Positions 32,394 through 44,310 of a DNA stretch of 64,000 nt are shown here, piece by piece (the first letter of the stretch is position 1; each line of letters opens with the position of its first letter). This stretch comes from Cavia porcellus (taxonomy: Eukaryota; Chordata; Mammalia; Rodentia; Caviidae): the NCBI RefSeq assembly GCF_034190915.1, contig NW_026947486.1:78348044-78412043 (forward strand), read 5' to 3'. Below the pieces are notes generated by a model, which was not told the DNA's origin, made no database searches, and worked only from the letters and a program-made list of their open reading frames with translations. Both the position numbers and the translations under genes were made by a program.

Positions 32394-34239
32394 GCAACCA
32401 TTTTAAATTTGCATCTTGATGTCTCATCCAATATTATCTTAGGTGCAAAAACATACAATGTCCACTGAACTTTTTCAATAAATTATTCAAATCCTATTTT
32501 TAGTCATGGAAGCAATATAGGACATATTGATTTCAGCTTTAATACTTAGAAAAAAGAGGTTGATAGTAAAACTGAAGTAATTTCTTATTGTTTTTCTGAT
32601 TTAGATATGGTCATATTCCTTTTTTCCCCTGTCTCTTTAGAGCACAGAGCCACAAATAATGGCTTTAAAAAGATTGCAATTATATAAGCATGCTTTAGAA
32701 GTATACAAATGGAAAGATTTAAAATAAAATCTATTCTAATCTTTTCTCATTCTTCAACTTTGTCCTTTTGTGTTGTGTTATTTATAGCCAATGCTTCAGG
32801 AAAAAATTCAAGACAGCTCACAGTTTAGATTAAGCTACTGAAAAATGATGATTGTGAGACATATTCAATAGTGTTCTGTAAAAGAATTCATTTCACTACC
32901 ATAACGATGAGATGCTGATATTTGGCAAAGCGATTCCTTAGATTTATAGCTTCATCATCTGCTTTGCTGATTGCTGTTCTATCAAGGACAAATGGTGTTT
33001 CAGACACAATTGTAAATATCCAAGATAAAACAAAGAATGCTCTGCCTACTCTGAATGGTTATGCCATAATTATGAAAAATTGTTAAACAAGCTTAATTGA
33101 GCATTTAGAAGACAATATAAAGCATTCCTTTTTTATTTCTTCCCTAGAGGACCATACTGCTTTTTTATTACAAAATATCATCCAATCTTTCACTGGTCAT
33201 TTCTTGCCTGCTTGGTATTTGGTGAGGTATCAGAATTTTCAAAGAGAAATGTTACTACACCACTCCAAAGTCCCCAGGGCTCTTCTTTTTCCTTCTTTTT
33301 CAGTACTGAAGGTATTTGACAGTGACTAAGTCCTTCAGGTGTGAGATGAAGGACAGTCAAGTCTGAACTAGACACAAGAAACTTCAAAGAGAAAAATATG
33401 TTTGGAACAGAAGACATGAGTCTGCTGAACCCTTAGGGCAGAGAAAATAGCCTAGAAATGAGAGTGAGCAATGATTAAACACTAAAACTGGTTCCTTTCA
33501 ATCACCTCTTGACATTTATATGATATCATAACACCTCTGGAAATTCTTCTCAGGTTTATGAAAACAACAATAGAATGAGTGAAATTACTAAGCAATTTAT
33601 TCATAACACAATGTACAAGTCTCTGAATAGAAGGCAGTTTTTAGTTAATAAAGTGCAGAAATGTAGCTATATGGATGCACTGAACATATTCCTAACAGTA
33701 TTGAAGGCTTGATGGACATTAAAACTTTTTCTAATTTTTTGTGACTATAAAGACCGGAAACAGTCTTATATGTGCTTCTTTGCTCAATTAGATGAGCATT
33801 GATGTAAGATACGTTTCTAGAAATGAAAGAGGATGTGCATTAAAAATATCTATAGATGCAGCTAAATTATTTACCAGAAAGACTGCACAATATATGGTTG
33901 TGCTGGCCCAGGGGAAATGTTAGTGTTTTTAATCTACTGCAAATCTGTTAGGGGAAACTATGTCACTGTGGCTCTATTTTGCACACATTTACTAACCAGT
34001 GAAATTTATCTTTTCAAATTTAAAAACATATCTTTTAAAAGATTTTTAAATGTACATGTAAAGTGAGTTTTAAATAAAACTAAATCTAACATGGAGCCAC
34101 TGATTATTCTGATGAGTACTTCTGTGACTCAGCTTGGTTCTAGATTGATGTTGAAGTCCCCCTCCCAGTTTTCAGGCATGATTCTTTTTAAAGTGTTGTA
34201 GTAGAGGCAAAAATAATAACAAAAATAATTCTGTTGCCA
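32394..34239. other. Unclassified DNA with a complex stretch
   Basis: No named repeat recognised. 32885-33130 is complex, non-repetitive and less AT-biased, and could be conserved non-coding DNA. A 75-codon minus-strand frame at 33190-33417 has no domain that I know. Confidence 0.35.
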
Positions 34240-34415
34240 GCAGATAGAATGAATTAAATGCTTGTTTTGTTAGTCATCATTCTAAATGCTTTACATATAG
34301 TAATTTATTTAATAATTTTACCAGTATATTTCGATATCAAAGAAATTGATTGAAAGAAATTAAGCAACTTGCCTATGTCATGTATCTATTGAGTAGAAAA
34401 ATCAAGAACAGTGTT
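34240..34415 (-). mobile_element. MIR SINE, antisense
   Basis: AAATGCTTTACATATAGTAATTTATTTAAT and AATTAAGCAACTTGCCTATGTCA are the reversed MIR core and 3' part. Ancient mammalian SINE. Confidence 0.65.
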
Positions 34416-34439
34416 AAAATATGTAGAGGCATATTGTCT

Positions 34440-34565
34440 AAGGTTTACTAGGTGTGACCTTTCCCAAGTTTCCTGAAAAATTTATGTCTCTTTTTCCAAA
34501 TACGAATACTGAGTACATGGTAGCACTTACTCCATGGGATTGTCACCATTATTTAAAATTAGTTA
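34440..34565 (+). mobile_element. MIR SINE
   Basis: GGTGTGACCTTTCCCAAGTTTCC is the MIR phrase following the tRNA-like part, in sense orientation. The two adjacent MIR copies point in opposite directions. Confidence 0.6.
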
Positions 34566-36099
34566 TCATATTCAAAAGATGTAAATGATCTTTTTGGAAC
34601 ACAGCAGTAATCAAGGAAATGTTAACTATCATTATTCAGGTTCCATCTGTCTCAAAGAAATACCCCACAGCATGGACTTTTCTCCCTCTCTATTTTATTA
34701 CTTCTTGGACTATCTACTACAGTAAAAGGAACTGTCATTTACTATCTGTAACTGAACTTTGTATCATTCTTGTCTCTGGTTCAGAGAACATTCTCAATAC
34801 TATGACTCAACCTTAAATTAGATCCACAAGTCAATGAATTGTAACCCACTTATCATACTGCTCAGAGCCTAAGTTATTTATCAAATATTTCCAGAGCCAC
34901 AGTAAATATTTTTATTTTGAGAAGTAAAATAAAAATATCTTAAGAATTCTTCTTGGGAACAAAATTTGTTAGAAAACACAATTTTGGAGACCCTAGGAAT
35001 GGAGGATGAGATGCAGAGGGCATAGATTTGATATACAACCAAGCCAAAGAATGATAAGGGCCAGTTTGTTGAACATGATAAAAAATAAATGTTTTGTGTT
35101 TGTTTTTCTTTCTTTTTTTTTTATACTGTAAAGGTGAGAAAAAGAAAGAAAGAGGAGTGAGGTGCCACCGTAATCCAGGAAAAACTTAAAAACTCCTCAG
35201 GAGCAAAGATGCCTTACATTTTTCCTTAGTTTTTTTTTTTTTTTAAATAATTGACATAATTGTAGTTTTACATGCAGCCCTTATAAACAAAATATAGAAC
35301 GCTCTCTCCTGAACTTTCCATGTTTCTCCAATAATACATTTTCTTAAAACCTACACTATATTATATAGCCCATATATTAGCATAATTCAATACACGCTTT
35401 CCGAGTTTTACTTGTGTTCATTTTTGGACATGTGAGATTTTTAAAACATGGGGGTATATAACATTCATTTTAGAAATAATTTCTTTTTTTTTTCAGTTTT
35501 TATCTCAAAGAGTTTTAGCTTTCTTTAAACAAAGGGAAAAAAAAAAAAAACATTTTCCAGGTTGGACTATGACAGTACCAAAGAAAAGACACATAGAAAT
35601 AAAGGCCCAGAATTAAGGAAAGCCATTGGAATTTAAGCTCTCCCTGCCCAATTCCTGAAGCATTCAAATTACCAATTGGTATACGTTCAATTCAAATGTT
35701 GTTACATAGGATGAATAACCAAGTGGTAGGGTGTTGCCTCTGTCATTATTGTATACACCCTTGAAGGAAATAATATGTGATATATTTAATGAACTCAGTT
35801 GAGATTTTTCCCTTAAATTCCTAATAGTAAATTATATTGCTTGAAGGGACCATACCATGGATTCATTTATTTATACTCTTGAAAGCATTTATTTTTAACC
35901 TCTATGAAATACAGATATTTCTTAAAAGTGACTTTGATTGAGATGGTGGGTGACTTCATGCTTCAGTAACCTCACTATTCCAAGCACAGCATTATGACAT
36001 AAATATAAAAAGGAAAAGCAAAAATGTATAAATGTGATTGCAAATAATATGGCTCTGAGAACTAGAAAAGGTATAAACTGGCAAGTAAGTGAGTCTAAA
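34566..36099. other. Unclassified DNA
   Basis: Nothing confidently recognised. Poly-T runs at about 35114-35122 and 35230-35244 and a poly-A run at 35538-35551 suggest decayed retroposon tails without identifiable bodies. Confidence 0.35.
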
Positions 36100-36820
36100 A
36101 CTATTTCTATTTTTTTTAAATTTTTACTAGTACATATTTTATATATGTTGATTGCATTCACCATAGAGAATTTGTACCTGTATGTAATATATCTTGATTC
36201 TTCCTTTTTCCCACTCCCTTCCCCTTGCTCAACCCTTTTTCTCTCCTCCCCATTTACTAAAGCTTCATTTCTATTTTTTCCTTCTATGCTCTTTTTTCAT
36301 TTTTCTTTCCTTTTCTTCCTTCCTCCTCCTCTTTTGTTCCTTTTCCCATTTCAACATGTTCTTTTTACTTCCCAGCACTAATCCTCAATTATGATCCTCA
36401 ATTACCCTTTGGATTTCTCACACAAGGGAAACAATGTGATTTTTTAACTTGAGTATACCATTTATTTCACTAAAGATTTTATCTGTTTTCCAACAAGAGA
36501 CTCAAATTTATCATTTTTATGGCACAGTAATGCTCTATTACACTACATTTTATTTATCTATTTCTCTGCTGACGGGCACATGGACTGTTTCCAAGATTTA
36601 GCTATTATAATATTGTGCTGCTAAAAACAAGGATGTGTATCTATCACTGTGCTATGATACTTTTAATTATTTGGGAAAGATCCTAAGGAAGGGAACAGTT
36701 GGGTCAAATGCAACCTTTTTAGCTTTTTGAAGAATGTCCACAGTGCTCACCTAGTTATTGTAACATCTTGCACTCCCACCAGGAGTGGAGAAAGGTTCTC
36801 CATTTGTTAGTCACTGAAAT
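36100..36820 (-). mobile_element. L1 3' UTR and ORF2 end, antisense
   Basis: Begins with the reversed 3' UTR (a pyrimidine-rich tract, 36195-36370) and continues into reversed ORF2 (ACTTGAGTATACCATTTATTTCAC, GGGCACATGGACTGTTTCCAAG, AAGGAAGGGAACAGTTGGGTC). Fairly well preserved and 5'-truncated. Confidence 0.85.
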
Positions 36821-36889
36821 CGAAGAATGCTCTAGATTTTAGAGGGTAAAATAAAGAATTAATTATTGGAAGATATTTATGAAAAAATC

Positions 36890-37560
36890 CAGAACATGAC
36901 ATTAAGGGACAGTGGTTTTATAATATCTGAAAGATAAAATAAGTGATTTAGAATACACACTAAGAATGCCTAATATTTATCTTATAAAATGTCTTAGAGA
37001 AGGAAATAGATTAAATGGCATAAAATGACTCTTCGAAAACATAATAAAAACTGCCAGAACTAAATTTTTTTCTCAGATTAAAAGTTCATTCTAAGTGATA
37101 AATAGGCTAAATAAAAATAAATCTTTAGGCACATCTTGTAGGACTACATAGTAATAAGATTAGAGAGAATCTTAAAAGATATCAAGAAGAAAAGGCAAAG
37201 GATTTTCAATAAATTTTCTGAATTTTCAGCAAAAAAATTCACAGACTGTGAAAGATAACTTTGAACTACTACAGTGGAGAAGACTGTGGATCTGGAATTT
37301 TATACTTAATTAAATTATTATTTATGTTCAGGAGCAAAATAAAAGCATGTGTAGATATGCAAAGACTAAGAGTTTATCATATCTTTTCAGTAACAGAAAT
37401 ACTGAAAGATATATTTTAAAAGGAAGAAAAGTAAATAGAGACAATATGTTGACCAAATATGTCAGGAAATTTAATTTTCTGTTACAAAAAGGAATGATTA
37501 TTTTAAAACATAAATTAGTATTTTAAGACATAAAACCACAATTGTAAACAAGGGGGTAGA
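36890..37560 (+). mobile_element. Ancient L1/HAL1 ORF1 region
   Basis: GCTAAATAAAAATAAATC, GGCACATC and GAGAATCTTAAAAGATATCAA follow the order of the L1/HAL1 ORF1 RRM and C-terminal coding region, and CTGGAATTTTATACTTAATT corresponds to its conserved C-terminal motif. Too decayed to translate. Confidence 0.5.
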
Positions 37561-37594
37561 GAACCATATAGAAAATATCTTATTAACTTACTTG

Positions 37595-37830
37595 TCTTTT
37601 TTAAAAAAAATGTATGTTTTATTTTCAAGTACATGTACATTGTGGAATGGTTACATTTAGCTAATCACCAAATCTATTACCTCACAGTTATAATTTTTGT
37701 GGTGACAGCTCATAAAATCTACTCTCTTCATATATTTTCAAGACTATAATGTACCACCAATAATTAGAATCACCTTGTATATTAAATATCTTGAAATTTA
37801 TTTCTCCTATCTGTTAAAATCACTCAGATA
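37595..37830 (-). mobile_element. Old L1 3' UTR, antisense
   Basis: CATGTACATTGTGGAATGGTTA, GCTAATCACCAAATCTATTACC and TTTTTGTGGTGACAGCTC are typical of reversed L1M-type 3' UTRs. Confidence 0.75.
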
Positions 37831-38204
37831 TATAGTTATAGGGCAAACAGAGCCATAGACAACATGCAAATGAATGAGCGTGGTTGTACACCAATAAACT
37901 TTAACTTACGAAAATCATTGGTTGGCCAGTGAACTGCAGTTTGCCAACCTGTTTTCTAAATAGTGATATCAATATAAAATATCATTCAAGTAAGCCTTCC
38001 TTCCAATAATGAGGAAACAAAATAATGTGTTAATAGTCACTCTTAGACTGTCTCTGGAGAGCCATGTACCTTGATGTTTTATCATCTACTACTATGTGGG
38101 ACTCAGTCGAGAGCAAGGCATTTTGGAAGTAGAACTCTAAGTAGAAATCTCAGTCATTTAAAAAGTAAAAGTAGGGGAATAAATGCACTTCGTCTATATA
38201 GTTT
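37831..38204. other. Unclassified DNA
   Basis: Nothing recognised. Confidence 0.35.
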
Positions 38205-38325
38205 ATGTTGTTTCTTTGTAAGACTTGGTCTCACTATTGTCGCCTAGGTTGGCTTTAAACTCATGATCATTCTTTCTCGGGCTCCTGAGTGTTGGGAGTA
38301 GAAATGTGCATTTCTACACCATATT
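38205..38325 (-). mobile_element. B1 SINE, antisense
   Basis: Reversed B1: AAGACTTGGTCTCACTATTGT, GGTTGGCTTTAAACTCATGAT, CTCCTGAGTGTTGGGAGTAG. Confidence 0.75.
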
Positions 38326-38419
38326 ATATTGTAGTCTTTTACCTTCAGGCTAACTTTGGGGTCTTACTGCAGTCATAATTTATTGTAAGCTGTTTTCCAC
38401 CAATTAATCCCCATTCATC

Positions 38420-38705
38420 TTCCAAGTTCAAACTTGCTTTCAAGTTCAATTTCTTGCTTTCAAGTCAGAGTGAAGTGTTCCTTCTATGTATCTCTTGTAG
38501 TACTTTTACATTCACTTAAAGGAGCGCTTATACACCCAATCACATTTGCTCATTTGTTTGTAAACTTTGTTTTTTAACATAGAAAATGAGTTTAGTGAAA
38601 AGAAATAGGATTTTTCATCTCATCAAATATTTTATCATTCATGCCATGAGAGTGCCTGCCTCATGGTAGATGTTTTATAGATGTTTAATGAATAACTACT
38701 GTGTT
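38420..38705 (+). mobile_element. L2/MIR-type 3' end
   Basis: GCCTCATGGTAGATGTTTTA and GATGTTTAATGAATAACTAC are the conserved 3' terminus shared by L2 and MIR. The upstream part is too diverged to assign. Confidence 0.5.
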
Positions 38706-38871
38706 GGATTAATAACACATGGGCATAAGGCAAGATCTATAACCTTTGTATAGGATTACAGTATTTTCTTGATCATTCAAATTCATCCAACCAACAAATA
38801 ATAAATTAGCACTCACTGCAGGAAAAATACCATTTTAGGTTCTGTGGTCATAGGAGTGAACAACTGCTTCA

Positions 38872-39330
38872 TAGTTATGGCTAGGATACAAAATAGCTCC
38901 CAAAAGGTTTATTGTATTGAAGGATGATTACCAACTGATGGGCTTTGGGGAATGGATTGGATCATGAGGGGTCTATGTGGGTTAATCTAATATTGAGTTA
39001 ATTAGTTGAGCAGGCTGTAAGGAGACAGGGATTTACAGGAGGAAAGTACATAACTAGAGCATGTCTCTGAAGTTATATCTTGTTCCTGGACCCTTTTGTC
39101 TCTGGTATTTTGTCTCTTTTTCTGTTTTCAGGCTAACAGGAGGTGGGCAGTTTTCCTCCACTCTGGTCTTTCACCGTGATGCTTCTGCTTTGCCACGACC
39201 CAAAAGCAATGCAACCAGCTGATCATGGATTAAAATTTCTGAAATCATAAACCAAAATAAATCGTTCTTCCTTTCAGGAGCTTTTGTCAAGTGTTTTGTC
39301 ATAGCACTGAAAACTGAGGAACATGGAAAT
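38872..39330 (+). mobile_element. LTR-like repeat, sense
   Basis: About 460 bp with recognisable order: GGCTTTGGGGAATGGATTGGATCATGAGG, ACCAAAATAAATCGTTCTTCC (polyadenylation region), GGAGCTTTTGTCAAGTG and a terminus near ACTGAGGAACA. It resembles a MaLR/ERVL-type LTR; the subfamily is uncertain. Confidence 0.6.
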
Positions 39331-40256
39331 GTAGTTGACTATCAAAGGATAGTGAGACATAGTATACACGCAGAAATGTGTTTGAACAAACAACCTTGAT
39401 TGCCTGTAAAAAAATTGCTTAACTGTTTTATAATTAAAGCATGAAGTTTTTTCTAAGCCTTTTAATTAGTAGTAAATATTGGTGAAGTCATTAATGTAAT
39501 GAAATAGTTGCAATATTTCTTAGTGAATCTTTTTAAATTCGTAACTACTAAAATAGGTAGTATTTCTACTTCATTTTGAAACCCTGGGTTAGATGATTAT
39601 TCAAGTCCTCTTTGAGGTCTTAGTGTTATGACATTTTCTTATAATGCTAATACCATAATGCCTTATAATGATAACTGAGATATTTAATGTATCTCAAAAG
39701 ACTCCAGATACTTTCTTCTTTCAATATGCAAAACACCTATATTTGAATAATAAATATATGAGAATGCTTTAATACTTGAAAATGAATGAAATCAGTGCTT
39801 TCTTTGAATTATCAATTTCTTTCTTTTTCATTTAAACAACTAATATTTTTTGCTGGTATAAATGCTGAGCCCTTTTAATACACATTGTAAACCTTGCTGT
39901 TTACACAGTATATCTTTTTTGTCTTACTATTTCTGCTTCTCTGTGTTTTTAAACTTGAAATATATCTCCTGTAGGTGGTATCTACTTGGATTTTGTCTAT
40001 TTTTGAAAATCTAGTCCAAAATATCTCTTCCTTTTATATGGAGTACTTCATTTATATATCAATTAATTATTGACATGATTTATTTTAGATTGCCATAATT
40101 ACTACTTTATGTTGGTTGCTCTGGTATGTACATGAAAAACCAATAGTTAGAATGCCATTTAAGAAACTACAGAGAATAACAAAATTATTCCCTATGTTAC
40201 ATTCAAGCTTCCAAAATATCAGAAACCAATATATATTTTTAATTTCAGAACATATG
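39331..40256. other. Unclassified AT-rich DNA
   Basis: Nothing recognised. Confidence 0.4.
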
Positions 40257-40593
40257 TGTCATAGTTTATGTCAGTGGACTCCAGGGCTCATGACATTGCA
40301 TTTATGGTGGTTCATTGACTAGTGCTTGGATTGATGGTGTCGATGCTACATCCACATAGGGGTAGAGCCAGGATGTGATATAATGGCAGGAAGGAGGTGT
40401 GTCTCCCTCTTTTGGGGGTTTCGGCCTTGCTGTTTGCAGCCGCCATGAACTGTGGCCCCGCCATGCCAGCCTGCTTTGGAGCCAACTGGGTGTGGACTGA
40501 AATCTCTAAAACCTGTAAGAAATAAATCTTTCCTTTCCCAACTTTGGGCTTCAGGTATTTTGTCTCAGTAACAAGTAAAAAGTAACTAAGACA
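40257..40593 (+). mobile_element. MaLR-type LTR, sense
   Basis: Begins TGTCATAGTTTATGTC and ends AAAGTAACTAAGACA, with polyadenylation signal AATAAA in AAGAAATAAATCTTTCC (about 40522). Matches the antisense copy at 3315-3653 over its whole length, including CTACATCCACATAGGGGTAG. The part around 40430-40490 is unusually GC-rich. Among the better preserved LTRs here. Confidence 0.8.
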
Positions 40594-41604
40594 GTATGTT
40601 ATTAGCTATAGAAAGTTGATACTTACTTCAATTTACAGGCAAACACAGGTAGTAGGGATGGTTCTACAAAGACTATAGCAAAGAATGGGTTAACTCATGA
40701 TCCATAATGGGTTAAGTCATGATTTGGTAACAGATCCTATGATCTTACCGGCTTGAAAACACTAAGGTTTAAGGTTTATTTAAACTGCATATTTATCAGG
40801 GTTAACCTAGTGCTCTGCCTCACATGGTCTTTTCTTAGCACTTAGGATGGCGGAGCCCTCATTTTCTGGACTACTGCTTATTATCATGGAAGAAGGGAAA
40901 TGAGTTCTGATGGACAGATCAATTCAGCACCCAGCCAGAAGTTGCATATGTCACTGCTGCTTCCAATTTATGGTCCAAAATAAGACATACAGCCTTACCA
41001 ATACACAAGTGTGTAGAAAGTAAAATTTTGCCATGAACCCAGAAAAAGGACAGAATTGGAATATTTGGCAAACATTATTAATGATTACATGAGACTTTCT
41101 CTTCAGATTGCAGTCTTCGCTCCTAAAGTCCTAATATTACTTAATCCGTTTGCTTTAATTGGTGTTAACGGCCACAATAAATATTCCCAGCAAAAGGAAA
41201 AGTATAGAACTGTGATAAATTGATGACTTGAGTGACTGTTATTAATTACCAGGAAGTATAGGATTGGATGCTGAAAATTTGTAATAATGCTTACTTCTGC
41301 TGGAGTGGGAAATGCTCTTGCCAAGAATTGATTTTTTTGTTGTTGTTCTCAACATCGTTTCAGTGTGAAAAGTGAAAGTCAGGCATAGATTCTTTAAGTT
41401 TAATAATCAGACAAGTCAACTGCATCTAAAGTTAAAGAAATGTACAAATATTTGAAATAAAGGCAAGTGGAATCTCTGAAAAGGAAGGCAGTTTTCACCA
41501 TACTACATATATAATTAAAGACTGCCTATGAACTCAACTATTTTCTAAGGAAGACAGTAAAATAAGAGTTTTAAAACGAGAGTTTTTTCTCCTAGAGCAA
41601 GCAG
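40594..41604. other. Unclassified DNA
   Basis: No named element recognised. A short direct repeat, ATGGGTTAA, lies near 40685 and 40707. Confidence 0.35.
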
Positions 41605-41750
41605 TTTCATCAAAAAGAACAGTTTGTGCTTTCATTGTTTGACATTTGTTTCATGCCGAAATCTTGTAATCTGAACAACTACATCTAAAATAATAATATG
41701 CAATATATTTACTGGTGTTAATTTTCCTACTTAAAAAGGAAAAACAAAGG
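41605..41750 (+). mobile_element. HAL1-like 3' end copy
   Basis: TCATCAAAAAGAACAGTTTGTGC to ACAACTACATCTAAAATAATAATATGCAA closely matches 6575-6720, the copy inserted in Tigger1, including the 3' part ACTGGTGTTAATTTTCCTAC. It ends in an A-rich tail. Confidence 0.65.
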
Positions 41751-41818
41751 TAAACAACTCACTAATTGGACACTATTAAAAGTAGAGTGCTATTTCAGGT
41801 GTTTGCAACTGTTTACTT

Positions 41819-42168
41819 TGTTAGGCAGTTTTCCATTTCCATAACAAAATAACTGAGAGATTAACTTATTAAGAGAAATTGTTTATTTTGGCTCACAGTT
41901 TTGGAGTTTCCAGTCCATGGTTGATTAGACCTATTCTTTTTCACAAATGAAGAGACAACAAATCAAGGTGGGAGAGTTTAGCAAAAACTACTCACCTAAT
42001 GACCAGGTAGCAAAAGAGAAAGAAAAACAGGCTGAGGTCCTACAATACACTTGATGACATTAAACCTCTCATATGACTCTACTTTCCAAAGGTTCAGTTG
42101 CCTTCCTATCGCATCACCTAGTGCCAAAACCTATGTCTATTTGGTAGACTCTTATCCAAATTATAGCA
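41819..42168 (-). mobile_element. MaLR-type LTR, antisense
   Basis: Starts TGTTAGGCAGTTTTCC and ends CAAATTATAGCA; contains TGTTTATTTTGGCTCACAGTTTTGG (reversed polyadenylation region) and CCAGTCCATGGTTGA. Solo by appearance. Confidence 0.7.
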
Positions 42169-42835
42169 CTTATGAAGCAGTGATTCAGAAATTAAATTAC
42201 TACACAAAGGATCTACCACAGTTTATTAGGAAAAATGCAAGAAGTTAAACTAGCTGATATATAAACCTATATAGATTTGGAAACAAAGTAATGCCTAGTC
42301 TTGTCACATGCTATCAATTTCACTTGTGTTCATTGCTATTTCATTTAAAGTTGCTACTTAGTATCAGGCAGATAATGAAATAGACGTGCTAGAGGATAAT
42401 GCATACCACTTTACTATACCCACAAATAAAATTTTATGCATTAGTTTAAAAAAAAACTATGCTGTCTTTATTACTTGAGAAAGCAAACCAATGGAATTTT
42501 TCAAAATGAGTTTTAAGGGTGACGCCCCATAAATCAAATTAAAATGGATATCTCAAGCAAGTTACCACTTTTCTATATTAGCACATATTTCATTTCCATA
42601 AATACAACTCTAAAAGGCTTTTAGCAAAAGCCAATATATGAAACAGTGTATTGGCAGAATTCCCTAAAGATCATGACCTAAGTCAGTGTTAATCAATGAG
42701 TGAGTGGTCTGAAAGACAGTGCTAATCTACATATTAGGGCCAAATGATGAATATTTGGCCAATTCAAGTAGAGATTAGGAGTGTGTACCTGAATGAAAAC
42801 TCTTTCCATCATCACGGAACTCTTGCTACTGAGGT
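42169..42835. other. Unclassified AT-rich DNA
   Basis: Nothing recognised. Confidence 0.4.
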
Positions 42836-42882
42836 ATATATGTAAATTGTATATTCCCATATATATCATATATGTATATACC

Positions 42883-42930
<48 letters not shown>

Positions 42931-42935
42931 ATATA
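42836..42935. repeat. Compound (TA)n(GT)n microsatellite
   Basis: TATATA-rich sequence, a TA run at about 42883-42914, eight GT units, then TATATATTTATG. AT-rich near-repeats continue to about 43075. Confidence 0.95.
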
Positions 42936-43313
42936 TTTATGCAGATCTGTTTCATTATATAAAAAATGTACATAGACCTAGTACTATACAAACATATAAT
43001 ATATGTATATATAATATACATCTATGTATTACAGACATATGTATCTATACATCTATTGTATATATACTTAAAATGTGTTTTGTGGCACCATGTTGGTGCA
43101 AGTTCCTTGACTTATTGCATAAAGCTCATAAGTAGTACAGATCTATCCCTGGTTCCAAGTGGTATTGTTATATCTGCATTTGTGGATGGCCATGTGACAA
43201 AACAATACATTATTTAAGATTATATTAGAACCATTAACAAAGCATGATGGGTTTAAAAGCTGTGCAGGAGCAGTGATATCCCCTTTCTGACATCAAGCAT
43301 GTTTAGAGACTAT
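42936..43313. other. Unclassified DNA
   Basis: Simple TATACA-type sequence to about 43075, then nothing recognised. Confidence 0.35.
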
Positions 43314-43695
43314 TGATTACTTTTCTCCCTTGGTGGAACAAAATACCCGACACCCCAAAATTAAAGAGATTTATGTGCTCACACTTCGTGGATGTTTCAC
43401 TTCATAAGCAGTTCGCTCCAAAGCAGGGTGGCATGGCACCAGGACAACACTTCAATGCAGCAGCAGCCAAAAACAACCAGAGCAAAAGGGGGGAAAAAGA
43501 CACTTCTCCTCCCTTATATTATTAGCAGGCTCCCATCCCATGCCCCGCCCCCAGCAGATGTAGCACTCACAAAATCTTTTTGCCCTCCTTTTGCACAGGA
43601 TGGAGATCTTTGCAAATTAAGGATCCTGGCTCCCTACCGATACTCTTAGTTAAACTTTTAAACTTCTCAAGTTGACACAATGCATCAACCATAGC
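43314..43695 (-). mobile_element. MaLR-type LTR, antisense
   Basis: Starts TGATTACTTTTCTCCC and ends CATCAACCATAGCA. The inner AACAAAATACCCGACACCCC and GATGTAGCACTCACAAAATC tie it to the copies at 3315 and 22858. Confidence 0.7.
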
Positions 43696-43944
43696 AGAGA
43701 TTATATTGTCTTCAGATAACGGAGTTCTGCCAGGTCACTGATGCTTGCTTTCACTGTTCTGTTGCAATTTGTATAGACTACTACTATTTTCACTGCTCCT
43801 AAATAACATATGTTCTTCCTAAATATATTGTCCAAAAGGTTATCTCCACTAAATTAATACCTTAATAGATCAATAATAACAATATACTATTAATCACCTT
43901 AGTTTACTAACGTGTTTATTAGTTTATTAACGATGTCCTAAATG
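43696..43944. other. Unclassified DNA
   Basis: Nothing recognised. Confidence 0.35.
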
Positions 43945-44110
43945 CATTACATTACTTGATACACTTAACCTCCACAAAAATCTAATGAAATAAGCATTCT
44001 TATCATTGTCATTTTACAATGAGACAATAAGAATGGCTTTTTAAATTATTGAACTAAATCACGTGTCATCGAAGGGACAAATTACGAAACCAAACTCAGG
44101 CATTTTAGCC
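43945..44110 (-). mobile_element. MIR SINE, antisense
   Basis: ACTTAACCTCCACAAAAATCTAATG and ATTTTACAATGAGACAATAAG are the reversed MIR core, with CAAACTCAGGCA at the tRNA-like end. Confidence 0.65.
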
Positions 44111-44204
44111 TTCAAGCCTATATTCCTAACAACCATAGTATATTTTATTTCTACAAAAAAGAAAAGCTACATATATTTAATGAAAAGACTCCAGGACTAG
44201 CAAT

Positions 44205-44310
44205 AACAAGGAATAGATTTGAATTCCAGTCCTGCCACTCACAACCATATGACATTAGTCAAAACCTCCCCTTACATGTGCCTCAGTTTCCGAAACTAAA
44301 AAATGAGCAG
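44205..44310 (+). mobile_element. MIR SINE, sense
   Basis: TTTGAATTCCAGTCCTGCCACTCAC, then GTGCCTCAGTTTCCGAAACTAAA: the tRNA-like B-box region and core of MIR. One of the clearest MIR copies here. Confidence 0.8.

Noticed and set aside
36034..36394. 115-codon frame rich in Phe, Leu and Ser
   Set aside because: Translation of the pyrimidine-rich reversed L1 3' UTR; the composition explains the apparent hydrophobic protein.
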